This document shows positions 1 through 6,721 of a DNA stretch of 36,280 nt, one piece after another. The position numbers and the translations under genes are program-made. How positions within the stretch are numbered: the first letter of the stretch is position 1; the number at the start of each line of letters is the position of its first letter. Origin of the DNA: Elusimicrobiales bacterium (GTDB lineage Bacteria > Elusimicrobiota > Elusimicrobia > Elusimicrobiales > Elusimicrobiaceae); assembly GCA_028688475.1 (NCBI GenBank), contig JAQTYB010000014.1, positions 1 to 36,280 of the forward strand, written 5' to 3'. The notes beneath the pieces were generated by a model, which saw only the letters and a list, made by a program, of their open reading frames with translations, did not search any database and was not told the origin of the DNA.

Positions 1-2
1 AA

Positions 3-122
3 AACGACCTTTTGGAGGAGGCTTTGAGGATAGTCAGGCGCAAACTGGAAGCCGAAGGCGGTCTTGAGACGGAAAAAGAAATCTCGCACCGACGATTACG
101 GTACGATTCTTATTTGGCTTGA
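3..122 (+). CDS. C-terminal fragment of an unidentified protein (5' end outside window)
   Basis: Frame 3 is open from the left edge and ends at TGA 120-122, giving 39 residues that begin NDLLEEALRIVRRKLEAEGG. The stretch is charged and helical with no stop before 120, and the repeat region begins directly after it. The first 18 residues recall the N-terminal helix of ribosomal protein bS21 (LEEALRR.KRK.EKEG), but the tail does not fit bS21, so this is only a weak suggestion. It is called as coding because the composition is normal and it ends just before non-coding repeats. Confidence 0.4.
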   Translation, partial: NDLLEEALRIVRRKLEAEGGLETEKEISHRRLRYDSYLA

Positions 123-126
123 CAGG

Positions 127-280
127 GTTCCAAATTTGCCGCCGCAAACTTGGACTCGCGACCCCGCCTCGCGGTCTCGCCTGCTGGCTCGACAACGCTC
201 CGGCTTTCGAATCCCACCGCAGGGCACGCAGGTGCCCTGCTCTCCCTCCGTACTTAAAAAACCCCGCAAAAAAGCGGGGG
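127..280 (+). repeat. Direct repeat copy A (tRNA-3'-end-associated element)
   Basis: This ~154 bp unit recurs at 321-475 with a constant offset of 194 bp, no indels until the terminal A/T runs, and only a few substitutions. It holds a short palindrome at its start (CCAAATTTG...CAAACTTGG), a GC-rich core, a TTCGAATCCCA block like a tRNA T-arm, a CTCCCTCCG block identical to the acceptor 3' side of the adjacent tRNA-Ser, and a terminator-like stem CCCCGC/GCGGGG at 262-279. Open frames across it are low-complexity and are not called as genes. Confidence 0.85.
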
Positions 281-320
281 GTTGAAGCAATGTTATCGTA
301 ACGGCGGGATTCGGTCACAA

Positions 321-475
321 GTTCCAAGTTTGCCGCCGCAAACTTGGACTCGCGACCCCGCCTCGCGGTCTCGCCTGCTGGCTCGACAACGCTGCGGCTT
401 TCGAATCCCAACGCGAGGCACGCAGGTGCCTCGCTCTCCCTCCGCGCTTAAAAAAACCCCGCAAAAAGCGGGGTT
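321..475 (+). repeat. Direct repeat copy B (tRNA-3'-end-associated element)
   Basis: Second copy of the element at 127-280. Its right end merges with the terminator of the tRNA-Ser gene. The CTCCCTCCGCGC block (436-447) is an inverted duplicate of the tRNA acceptor end at 483-494, so the element carries its own copy of the tRNA 3' end in the opposite orientation. Confidence 0.85.
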
Positions 476-494
476 TTTTTAAGCGCGGAGGGAG
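436..494. terminator. Perfect 27 bp inverted repeat with bidirectional terminator, overlapping tRNA 3' end
   Basis: Arms 436-462 and 468-494 are perfect reverse complements around a 5 nt A loop. The central CCCCGC/GCGGGG stem is flanked by A and T runs, so it works as an intrinsic terminator on both strands and would end the tRNA transcript. The outer part of the right arm is the tRNA acceptor 3' strand, which is unusually long for a simple terminator. Confidence 0.85.
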
Positions 495-572
495 TGGGAT
501 TCGAACCCACGGAGATGTTGCCACCTCACCGGTTTTCAAGACCGGCGCCTTAAACCACTCGGCCATCCCTCC
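486..572 (-). tRNA. tRNA-Ser(UGA)
   Basis: On the minus strand the sequence folds as a class II tRNA. The acceptor is GGAGGGA/TCCCTCC with discriminator G at 486, the anticodon loop is CTTGAAA giving anticodon TGA between CCGGT/ACCGG arms, a long variable arm (GAGGTGGCAACATCTC) is typical of Ser, and the T-arm is GTGGGTTCGAATCCCAC. No CCA is encoded. It lies between a consensus promoter (609-637) and a strong terminator (436-494). Confidence 0.95.
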
Positions 573-608
573 CAAAACAAACCTGAAACTGCGGGGTTTA
601 CGCTCACT

Positions 609-637
609 ATTGTACGATTTGCGGGACTGCGACTCAA
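609..637 (-). promoter_or_regulatory. Sigma-70 type promoter of tRNA-Ser
   Basis: Reading the minus strand, -35 TTGAGT (632-637) and -10 TACAAT (609-614) are separated by exactly 17 nt. The -10 lies about 36 nt upstream of the tRNA 5' end at 572. Confidence 0.75.
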
Positions 638-656
638 TGATGCAGGCAAATCCGCG

Positions 657-694
657 CAAAAAGAACGCCCCGTCGTGAAACGGGGCGTTCTTTT
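657..694. terminator. Intrinsic terminator downstream of the minus-strand exported-protein genes
   Basis: An AAGAACGCCCCG stem pairs with CGGGGCGTTCTT across an 8 nt loop, with A/T runs on both sides. It follows the stop codon of the gene at 711-1103 on the minus strand and closes the sigma-factor gene cluster. Confidence 0.85.
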
Positions 695-710
695 CAAATG
701 CAAGGCGCGG

Positions 711-1103
711 CTATTGAACCTGGTCGGCTTTCTCCGCCGGAACTGCGGCGGCCTTTTTCCCACCCTTGCAGACGCCCTTGTTGGCCTTGCAGAAAGCCGC
801 TTTGTCGGCCTTATGCCTGGCGATGAGGTCAGCCATCGCTTTTCTATTGGCAGCGCGTTTTTCAGCGATGCTTTTTTCGATGGCGGCCTTCTGGTCCCGG
901 AGCTGCTTGAGCTCGGTCTTCTGCTGCTCCTGAAGCGCTTTGACTTCTTCCTTGTTATTGCGCCTCATATCCTGAAGAGCCGCTTTCGGGTCCGCAGCCG
1001 CCGCAGCCGGAGCTGCGGGAGCGGCCGCCGGCGCGGGCGCGTTCTGCGCCATCGCCGCGGCGGCGAAACCTGCCACGAATGCCATTGCGATAAGCTTTCT
1101 CAT
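711..1103 (-). CDS. Exported Ala-rich coiled-coil protein, unknown function
   Basis: 130 residues. An N-terminal signal peptide (MRKLIAMAFVAGFAAAAMAQ) with a likely AMA-Q cleavage site is followed by an Ala/Pro linker (about 21-38), then a charged helical segment (about 40-100) rich in K, E, Q and R that probably forms a coiled coil. The C-terminal part has two cysteines in CKANKGVCKGG, which could form a disulfide in the periplasm. An AGGGA ribosome site precedes the ATG. It is the last gene of the minus-strand cluster headed by the ECF sigma factor, which suggests an envelope-stress role, but no family is recognised. Confidence 0.75.
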   Translation of the reverse strand: MRKLIAMAFVAGFAAAAMAQNAPAPAAAPAAPAAAAADPKAALQDMRRNNKEEVKALQEQQKTELKQLRDQKAAIEKSIAEKRAANRKAMADLIARHKADKAAFCKANKGVCKGGKKAAAVPAEKADQVQ

Positions 1104-1125
1104 GGGTTGTTTTCCCTGAAAAGGC

Positions 1126-1365
1126 TTATTTGCCGGCTGCGGGAGCGGCGGCAGGGGTTTCGGCTTTCATTTCCGCTTTTTTCTCGGCCTTGGCTTTCTT
1201 GGCTTTCTTTTCGGCCTTGTGGTGTTTCTTGGCCGGTTTCGGAGCCTTTTCGGTCGGAGCCGGGGTGGTAACGGCTGCGGGGGTGACGGGGGCTGCCGCG
1301 GGGGCCTGCGCCAGCGCGGCGGCGGCGAACATTCCGGTCAGTGCAACTGCGATGAGTGCTTTCAT
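1126..1365 (-). CDS. Small exported Ala/Lys-rich protein, unknown function
   Basis: 79 residues starting MKALIAVALTGMFAAAALAQ, a clear signal peptide with ALA-Q cleavage. The mature part is low-complexity: an Ala/Pro/Thr stretch, then a very basic Lys-rich block (KPAKKHHKAEKKAKKAK) and an acidic/Ala tail. The frame stays open upstream, but the ATG at 1363-1365 is chosen because AAGGAG lies at proper spacing and the signal peptide starts there. It resembles small polycationic periplasmic proteins. Its neighbour at 711-1103 has the same build of signal peptide plus Ala-rich charged region. Confidence 0.7.
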   Translation of the reverse strand: MKALIAVALTGMFAAAALAQAPAAAPVTPAAVTTPAPTEKAPKPAKKHHKAEKKAKKAKAEKKAEMKAETPAAAPAAGK

Positions 1366-1387
1366 TATCGTGTGTCTCCTTGGTTTG

Positions 1388-1843
1388 TTATGTCTGACTA
1401 TCGTCATCCAAACCGGGGCTCTCGCCGTCCGGTCGGGAGGAATCATCCTGAGGCGGCGCGGCTTCCTCCGCCTGCATCCACGGATAATTCTTCTCGGCCT
1501 GCTCGGTCATCAGCCTGAAACGCGATTTCTGCTGTTCGTCGAGCACTGTTTGAATATCCTGCTTGGTTGACCGCCGTATCACCGCGTAGCGCGGCCTGAA
1601 ATCGGATTTAAGCGCCTGCACGTCGCGCCTGCGCGCGTCTATTATTTTAGCAATTTCCGTCCTTTGCTTCGCGGAAAGGTGCAGTTTTTTCGTCAGCCTG
1701 CCTATGCTGGCCGCGGAGTCCGCGGTTTTCCTGGCCGCCGCCACATGCTTGGCGCGCAACTGCTGCCGTATGGAGTTTATCGAATAGCCGGAAACCGCGC
1801 CAAGCGCGAAAATAAGGGCGAACAGGAGGCCGCGCCGCCTCAT
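1388..1843 (-). CDS. Membrane-anchored periplasmic protein, Spy/CpxP (LTXXQ)-like helical domain
   Basis: 151 residues. An N-terminal membrane anchor (about 4-22, LLFALIFALGAVSGYSI) is followed by a helical region with LHLSAKQRTEIAKIIDARR, then DFRPRYAVIRRSTKQDIQTV and LDEQQKSRFRLM. This two-helix layout is that of Spy/CpxP/CnrX-type periplasmic sensors (family knowledge). The C-terminus is acidic. It overlaps the anti-sigma gene by 4 nt (ATGA), so the two are translationally coupled. Sigma, anti-sigma and a Spy-like periplasmic protein in this order parallels CnrH-CnrY-CnrX metal sensing, but a metal ligand set is not evident, so the signal is unknown. Confidence 0.7.
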   Translation of the reverse strand: MRRRGLLFALIFALGAVSGYSINSIRQQLRAKHVAAARKTADSAASIGRLTKKLHLSAKQRTEIAKIIDARRRDVQALKSDFRPRYAVIRRSTKQDIQTVLDEQQKSRFRLMTEQAEKNYPWMQAEEAAPPQDDSSRPDGESPGLDDDSQT

Positions 1844-2292
1844 AGCATATCCTCTTCGGCGTCCATCCTGAGGAAAGACACCAACTCCTGCTCATCGTCG
1901 GCGACTGCGGAGGCGGTTATGCTGTCCTCATGGTTGAACATCAGCTCGTCAACAGGATGATACATTGCGTCCGGGCCGGACGCCAGCCACAGCCATACGC
2001 CAAGCGTCAGCGCGGTTACCGCGCCGGCGGGGGCCAGGATGCGCAGAATATTGCGGACGGAAAAGCCGGCGGGGCGCAACTGCGCGCGCACCCTTGCCTC
2101 AAGCCAGGCAGGAGCCTCGGTTTCTCGCATATCGGCGAACCAGTTTTCCGCTTTCATATCCAGCTCGAAAAGGTTTTTGCAATCGGGACAGTCGGACAAA
2201 TGCGAGCGCGCCCCGGCCGTATCCTCCGGCTGTATCGCGCCGCTGAGAAATTGCAATGTGCGTTTTGTATGCTCGTTTTTGCCGCAGTTCAT
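1840..2292 (-). CDS. Anti-sigma factor with zinc-finger (ZAS/zf-HC2) domain
   Basis: 150 residues. The N-terminal His31-x3-Cys35-x2-Cys38 motif (HLSDCPDC) is the ZAS signature of anti-sigma factors that hold ECF sigma factors at the membrane. One membrane segment lies at about residues 82-106 (LAPAGAVTALTLGVWLWLAS), leaving a ~45-residue acidic periplasmic tail. It lies 47 nt downstream of the ECF sigma gene and overlaps the next gene by 4 nt. By family logic it sequesters the sigma factor encoded upstream until a periplasmic signal arrives. Confidence 0.85.
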   Translation of the reverse strand: MNCGKNEHTKRTLQFLSGAIQPEDTAGARSHLSDCPDCKNLFELDMKAENWFADMRETEAPAWLEARVRAQLRPAGFSVRNILRILAPAGAVTALTLGVWLWLASGPDAMYHPVDELMFNHEDSITASAVADDEQELVSFLRMDAEEDML

Positions 2293-2339
2293 AATGTGCC
2301 CTTACTGATTAGACGCGCGGAGGCGCTTAAAAGTTCCCG

Positions 2340-2936
2340 TTATTTTTCAACGGCGCGGTGTTCCGACGGGTTCAAGGCTTGCAAAGCCAGCAGCAACTCT
2401 TCCCGCGCGCGGAATAGCCGTGATTTCACCGTCCCTTCCGGCAGATTGAGCGCCGCGCCTATCTCGTCATAGGCCAGGCCGGATATCTCTCGCAATACGA
2501 TGATTGCGCGCTGCTCGGGCTCCAGCCGGGCCAGCGCGGAGGCCACCAGCAGCTTATCGGCCAGCGCGGCGGTATCGTCGGGGGAGCGGGCCGCTAAAAG
2601 ACGGCAATCGACGCCGTTTCCGGCCTCTATCAGCGCGTCGAGCGAGTCTTCGGGGCGGGATTTTTTGCGCCGCAGCAAATCCATGCAGCGGTTGGAGGCC
2701 ACGCGGTAAACCCAGGTGGAAAATTTGCTCCTGCCCTCGAATTCGTCCAGCGAGGAGCAGATTTTCACCAGCACGTCCTGCGCCGCATCCTCGGCTTGAG
2801 CCGGGTCCGCCAGCAATGAAAGGCAAAAACGGTATACGGGGCGGGAGATATCGGAAAGCAGGGCGTTTAGCGCGTCAGCGTCCCCGTCCAGGGCGTTTTG
2901 CAACGCTTCCGGCGCGGGGTCCGGGATTATGTTCAC
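2340..2936 (-). CDS. ECF-subfamily RNA polymerase sigma factor (RpoE-like)
   Basis: 198 residues with the two ECF domains. Sigma-70 region 2 spans about 28-95 (EDAAQDVLVKICSSL, FSTWVYRVASNRCMDLLRR). Region 4 spans about 135-190 (LEPEQRAIIVLREISGL, YDEIGAALNLPEGTVKSR). The start is GTG at 2934-2936. No Shine-Dalgarno is visible, and a TAGAAT -10-like box ends 6 nt before it. The product should direct RNA polymerase to a stress regulon that probably includes its own operon, the anti-sigma gene and the exported proteins downstream. Confidence 0.92.
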   Translation of the reverse strand: MNIIPDPAPEALQNALDGDADALNALLSDISRPVYRFCLSLLADPAQAEDAAQDVLVKICSSLDEFEGRSKFSTWVYRVASNRCMDLLRRKKSRPEDSLDALIEAGNGVDCRLLAARSPDDTAALADKLLVASALARLEPEQRAIIVLREISGLAYDEIGAALNLPEGTVKSRLFRAREELLLALQALNPSEHRAVEK

Positions 2937-2942
2937 ATGTAT

Positions 2943-2964
2943 ATTCTATCAAAATTTGTAGAAT
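2943..2964. promoter_or_regulatory. Divergent palindromic promoter region between ECF sigma gene and pduS-like gene
   Basis: ATTCTA (2943-2948) and TAGAAT (2959-2964) are inverted copies 10 nt apart. On each strand TAGAAT is followed by exactly 6 nt and then a GTG start codon (minus: 2936; plus: 2971). Neither gene has a recognisable ribosome site. The layout suggests two face-away -10 boxes giving leaderless mRNAs, or an operator shared by both genes. No good -35 box is seen for either. Confidence 0.5.
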
Positions 2965-2970
2965 AACCGC

Positions 2971-4335
2971 GTGGCACAGCCTGATTTGAAACTTCTGCTG
3001 AGGCGCGCCGGCGCAGTGGGCGCGGGCGGCGCGGGATTTCCGGCGCATGTAAAAGCCGCCGCAAAAGCCGAAACCGTCATAATGAACGCCGCCGAGTGCG
3101 AGCCGCTGCTCCATAAGGACATAGAGATTCTGGAGCATTTTACCAGTGAGGCGCTGCGCGGGCTGGACCTCATGCGGCGCGCGGCGGGCGCAAGCGAAGC
3201 TGTAATAGGCGTTAAAAGAAAGCACGCGGACACGCTCAAAAAAGTTGAAACCGAAGCCAAAAAATTTGACGGAATGCGGGTTCATCCGCTCGGCGATTTC
3301 TACCCCGCCGGGGATGAATACTGCCTGGTTTACGAAGTAACCCGCAAGCTGATTCCCGCCGGCGGAATTCCGCTTGATGTCGGCGTAGTGGTCAGTAATG
3401 TGGAAACCCTGCTCAACGCCGCGCGCGCGGCGGACGGTTTGCCGGTAACACATACGTTTTTGACGGTCTGCGGCGCGGTCAAACGCGCGGTGACGCTCCG
3501 GCTGCCTGTCGGCGTGACTTTCTCGGAGGCGGTTGAACTGGCGGGCGGCGCCGCGGTGGAAGACCCCGTCGCGATAGACGGCGGCCCTATGATGGGCAAA
3601 GTAATCACCGATTTCAGCCAGCCCGTCACGAAAACCAGCGCGGGGATAATAGTGCTTTCAAGGCGGCATCCGCTGGCCGTCAAAAAAGCCGCCGGACGGC
3701 CCGTGTATTCGCGAATCGGGCGCTCCGCCTGCGACCAGTGTTCGTATTGCACCATGCTTTGCCCGCGCTATCTGCTGGGTTATAACGTGGAGCCGCATAA
3801 AGTTATGCGCACCCTGGTTTTCGCGGACAAGGACAGGAAGCTGCTTAACGAATCCGCGCTGCTGTGCTGTGAATGCTCGCTTTGCAGCCTTTACTCCTGC
3901 CCTGAGGATTTGGACCCGCGCAATATGTGCGCCAGCGCGAAATCGGATTTGCGCCAGGCGGGAATAAGCCTGAAAAATTCCGCCGTTGCGAAAAGGGCTT
4001 CGTTCGGACTGCACCCCGTGCGCGAATACAGGAAGATACCGGTTTCCAAGCTGATTATACGGCTGGGGCTGGAACAATACAAGAAAGAAGCGCCGCTTGA
4101 TTTGAAGGAATACTCCCCCGCCAGTGTGCGGTTGCTGTTGAGCCAGCACATCGGCGTTCCGGCGCAGCCTGTCGTAAAAGAAGGCCAGCGCGTCCGCGCG
4201 GGCGAGTTAGTGGCGGATATTCCCGCGGACAAGCTCGGCGCGCCGGTGCACGCCAGCATAAGCGGCACGGTTTCAGAAATCAACAGCGAGTATATCGAGA
4301 TTCAAAAACGGAGGGGGCTATATGCCTGCGACTAA
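2971..4335 (+). CDS. PduS-like / RnfC-like flavin and Fe-S electron-transfer protein (microcompartment type)
   Basis: 454 residues. The N-terminal NADH/FMN-binding fold of the complex I 51-kDa type shows GAVGAGGAGFPAHVK (about 14-28) and NAAECEPLLHKD (about 39-50). An SLBB-like region is followed by two [4Fe-4S] motifs: CDQCSYCTMLCP from about residue 254, and CCECSLCSLYSCP from about 299. The C-terminus (about 390-447) is a barrel-sandwich RnfC-type domain (VKEGQRVRAGELVADI). Domain order and length match PduS, the cobalamin reductase that recycles cofactor inside or at the shell of propanediol-type microcompartments, rather than membrane RnfC. The start is GTG 2971 without a Shine-Dalgarno. 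The expected partner, a BMC shell protein, is found 8.4 kb away at 12764, beyond the defence island. Confidence 0.85.
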   Translation: MAQPDLKLLLRRAGAVGAGGAGFPAHVKAAAKAETVIMNAAECEPLLHKDIEILEHFTSEALRGLDLMRRAAGASEAVIGVKRKHADTLKKVETEAKKFDGMRVHPLGDFYPAGDEYCLVYEVTRKLIPAGGIPLDVGVVVSNVETLLNAARAADGLPVTHTFLTVCGAVKRAVTLRLPVGVTFSEAVELAGGAAVEDPVAIDGGPMMGKVITDFSQPVTKTSAGIIVLSRRHPLAVKKAAGRPVYSRIGRSACDQCSYCTMLCPRYLLGYNVEPHKVMRTLVFADKDRKLLNESALLCCECSLCSLYSCPEDLDPRNMCASAKSDLRQAGISLKNSAVAKRASFGLHPVREYRKIPVSKLIIRLGLEQYKKEAPLDLKEYSPASVRLLLSQHIGVPAQPVVKEGQRVRAGELVADIPADKLGAPVHASISGTVSEINSEYIEIQKRRGLYACD

Positions 4336-4408
4336 AGAGAAAATCCACCAGTTGCAACAACAGATTACCGAATACCCTGTTTTTACCATCCATTGGCGCA
4401 TGTCTTGA
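4322..4408 (+). pseudogene. Coupled 28-codon ORF, probable 5' stub of a gene cut by the defence island
   Basis: ATG 4322 lies 14 nt inside the end of the pduS-like gene, behind a strong GGAGGGGG ribosome site, and reads MPATKEKIHQLQQQITEYPV then FTIHWRMS to TGA 4406-4408. The excellent start signal and coupling imply a real downstream operon gene. The frame ends within the -35 box of the island promoter (4405-4410), so the rest was probably lost or displaced when the island arrived. A genuine 28-residue peptide cannot be excluded. Confidence 0.45.
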
Positions 4409-4432
4409 CAAATAATAAAAATACGCTATAAT
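4405..4432 (+). promoter_or_regulatory. Consensus sigma-70 promoter of the abiE genes
   Basis: TTGACA at 4405-4410 and TATAAT at 4427-4432 are both perfect consensus with a 16 nt spacer. An AT-rich inverted run follows (ATAATATTATTAT, 4430-4442). AbiEi antitoxins are known to bind inverted repeats at their own promoter, so this run is a candidate operator. The transcript would start about 45 nt before the abiEi ATG at 4486. Confidence 0.8.
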
Positions 4433-4485
4433 ATTATTATATTGCTATATCCAGCGTCCGACAACTTGCTTTTTTGGCAAATTAA

Positions 4486-5331
4486 ATGACAGAGAATATA
4501 GAAAATAATAAAGGGAATAATAAAACAACCAAAGCTTTGAGCCCGCGCGGGTCCGCATTGTTAAATGAACTGACTAAAAGGAACTTGGTCGTATTCAACA
4601 CGGCGGATGCCAGCAAGGTTTCTGCTCTTCCCGCAAAAGATACCAGCGAAATCCTTTTTAAGCTATACCATCAGGGGTGGTTGGGAAGAATTGGCCGTGG
4701 TAAATATTTTCTGATTCCTTTGGGCGAAGATGTCCTATCAGGCTACACCGAAAGCAGTCTGCTTATCGCTTCAAAGTTAATCTCGCCGTACTATATTGGT
4801 TTTTGGACGATGCTTCATCATTACGGGTATACCGAACAATTTGCGAACACTATGTTCATCGCTTCCACGAAGCGCGCCGTAAATATCACCCTTTCAGGCG
4901 TTACCTATCAATTTGTGAATCTTTCCAATCGGAAGTTTTTCGGAATAAGTTCCATAGCGATTAACGGTAATGCGATAAGCGTTTCAGACAGAGAAAAAAC
5001 TTTGATTGATTGCTTGGACCATCCAGAGCATTGCGGCGGAATTTTGGAAGTATCAAAAGGTCTCTGGAAGGCCCGCACTGAACTTGATTTTGCGAAAATG
5101 CTGGATTATTTAGAGCAGCTGGGGCAATCCGCCGCTGTTAAAAGGCTGGGTTATTTAATGAATGTTTTCAACCTGCAAGCTTCGTTTGATGTAAAAAAAG
5201 CGAAGGCTCTGATTGGACGTGGTTTTTCAAAGCTTGACCCGCTGTCCCCGGACAGCGGACAATATAACTCTGACTGGAATCTTCTTGTGAACCAGACAAA
5301 AGAAGACATCCTTGTCACTACGAGAATTTAA
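4486..5331 (+). CDS. AbiEi-type antitoxin (type IV toxin-antitoxin, transcriptional regulator)
   Basis: 281 residues. The N-terminal winged-helix domain (about 18-80: LSPRGSALLNELTKRNLVVF, LYHQGWLGRIGRGKYFLIP) and the following region (TESSLLIASKLISPYYIGFW, NRKFFGI, VSDREKTLIDCLDHPEHCGG) are characteristic of AbiEi_4 proteins. In the AbiE abortive-infection system the antitoxin represses its own operon and counters the nucleotidyltransferase toxin without binding it. The gene has lower GC than its neighbours and its own consensus promoter. Only 1 nt separates its stop codon from the toxin start. Confidence 0.9.
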   Translation: MTENIENNKGNNKTTKALSPRGSALLNELTKRNLVVFNTADASKVSALPAKDTSEILFKLYHQGWLGRIGRGKYFLIPLGEDVLSGYTESSLLIASKLISPYYIGFWTMLHHYGYTEQFANTMFIASTKRAVNITLSGVTYQFVNLSNRKFFGISSIAINGNAISVSDREKTLIDCLDHPEHCGGILEVSKGLWKARTELDFAKMLDYLEQLGQSAAVKRLGYLMNVFNLQASFDVKKAKALIGRGFSKLDPLSPDSGQYNSDWNLLVNQTKEDILVTTRI

Positions 5332-5332
5332 T

Positions 5333-6712
5333 ATGCTGACGATTAAGGACATCAACAAACTGGCGGCGCAGAAAGGCGTAAGTGATGTCATCGTGGAAAA
5401 GGACTATATTCTGGATTGGATGTTATGGGGAGTTGCCGGCAATTCCGCCATGCGGAACAATCTTGTTTTCAAAGGCGGCACAGCCCTGCATAAAATGTAT
5501 TTCCCGGACTGGCGTTTCTCCGAGGATTTAGATTTTACCACGATAAATTCAGTGTCCGAAGAGCAATTAAAGACGCAGGTATCCGCAGTTATAAGTTCTG
5601 TTACCGCACAATCCGGCATTCAGCTTAAGCTGAAAAGCATAGAAAGGTCAGGGGATGCCGGTTCTGACTGGTCATACGAAATAAAGGTTGAATATGTCGG
5701 CCCGCGCAATCAAACGACAGGCCCGCTGCCTATCGTTCTGCTGCATATTACGCACGACGAATTAGTAATGGACGAACCGTATGAGAAGCTCTTGTTGGCT
5801 CCATATCCCGACTTGCCGACTAATCCTTCCCTGCTTGTTTTAACTCTAGAGGAAGTATTGTCCGAAAAACTCAGAACATGTATTCATCAGCGGTGTTATC
5901 CAAAAGATATCTACGACACTTGGCGCATTGTTAAAGAATCAGGTGCATTCTTGAACTTGCCGCAGGCAGTAAATTTCTACAAAAAGAAATCAGCTTACCG
6001 GAAATTCGCGCCTGATTCTCCGGCCAAGCCGCTATCCGAGAGAATAGCGCGATTACAACCGCACTGGGTGGCGGGATTGAAAAAACAGATAAACAACTTG
6101 CCCGAGTTTCAGTTGGTCAGCGATGATATCCAATCGCGAATCGCCAGCCTGCTCAAGTTGGGCAGGAAAACCACGACCGAAGGAGGCTGTATGCTGGAAA
6201 GCAATTACATGATGAAGTACCAGAAGGGCGATTTGTGTGTTGAGGTGCAAGGCGACAAGGCATTCGTGGAAGACAAATTTAAATGGCTTTTGGACTTAAA
6301 AGTTCCAGTTGGGAAAAGTGATGTGCCCCCTTCTGTGGTCAAGCAGACAAGTGATTCAATTGATAGTTCCCACACTGTAGCGGAACAAATAGCGCCTACT
6401 GTTTCGGGAAAACCAGTTTCTTTAGCAGAGTTCCTCAATTCAAAACAGCCCAAAAGCCATTATGAAAAAATCCTGTGTTTTGGGTACTTTTTTGAGAAAA
6501 TGAGACAAATGACTTCATTTACCTTGTGCGACATATATAGTTCTTATCATGAAGCTAAAGAACCGCTAACCAAAAATTTCAGCCCATATATTATCACTTT
6601 GGTAAGGGACGGACGTATCATGACCGCTCATGAGAAAAAAGACGGCAAAAAAGCTTGGCAGCTTACCAACACCGGTCTGCAATACGTAGAACAGATGCCT
6701 ATCAAAAAATAA
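5333..6712 (+). CDS. AbiEii-type nucleotidyltransferase toxin with extra C-terminal domains
   Basis: 459 residues from ATG 5333; the usual AbiEii is about 280-310. The N-terminal ~280 residues carry the toxin motifs: VEKDYILDWMLWG, LVFKGGTALHKMY, then RFSEDLDFTT with the catalytic-type acidic residues of the DNA polymerase beta superfamily, and EEVLSEKLRT and YPKDIYDTWRI further on. The extra ~170 residues contain a short beta-alpha motif (CVEVQGDKAFVEDKFKWLL, about 303-321), a Ser/Thr-rich linker, and a winged-helix-like tail (about 380-455: SHYEKILCFGYFFEKM, SSYHEAKEPLTKNFSPYI, KKDGKKAWQLTNTG). The tail resembles sequence-tolerant domains seen alone in other prokaryotic proteins and may bind nucleic acid or sense phage. 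An in-frame upstream ATG at 5312 is disfavoured because it overlaps abiEi. Confidence 0.85.
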   Translation: MLTIKDINKLAAQKGVSDVIVEKDYILDWMLWGVAGNSAMRNNLVFKGGTALHKMYFPDWRFSEDLDFTTINSVSEEQLKTQVSAVISSVTAQSGIQLKLKSIERSGDAGSDWSYEIKVEYVGPRNQTTGPLPIVLLHITHDELVMDEPYEKLLLAPYPDLPTNPSLLVLTLEEVLSEKLRTCIHQRCYPKDIYDTWRIVKESGAFLNLPQAVNFYKKKSAYRKFAPDSPAKPLSERIARLQPHWVAGLKKQINNLPEFQLVSDDIQSRIASLLKLGRKTTTEGGCMLESNYMMKYQKGDLCVEVQGDKAFVEDKFKWLLDLKVPVGKSDVPPSVVKQTSDSIDSSHTVAEQIAPTVSGKPVSLAEFLNSKQPKSHYEKILCFGYFFEKMRQMTSFTLCDIYSSYHEAKEPLTKNFSPYIITLVRDGRIMTAHEKKDGKKAWQLTNTGLQYVEQMPIKK

Positions 6713-6721
6713 TCTGGATGT

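Noticed and set aside
3-122. Firm naming of the left-edge fragment as ribosomal protein bS21
   Set aside because: Only the first helix resembles bS21; the basic KPSxRRRRK-type tail expected after it is absent.
127-480. Overlapping open frames across the two direct repeats as genes
   Set aside because: The frames exist on both strands, have Arg/Pro/Ser-rich low-complexity translations and no ribosome sites; the DNA is a structured repeat.
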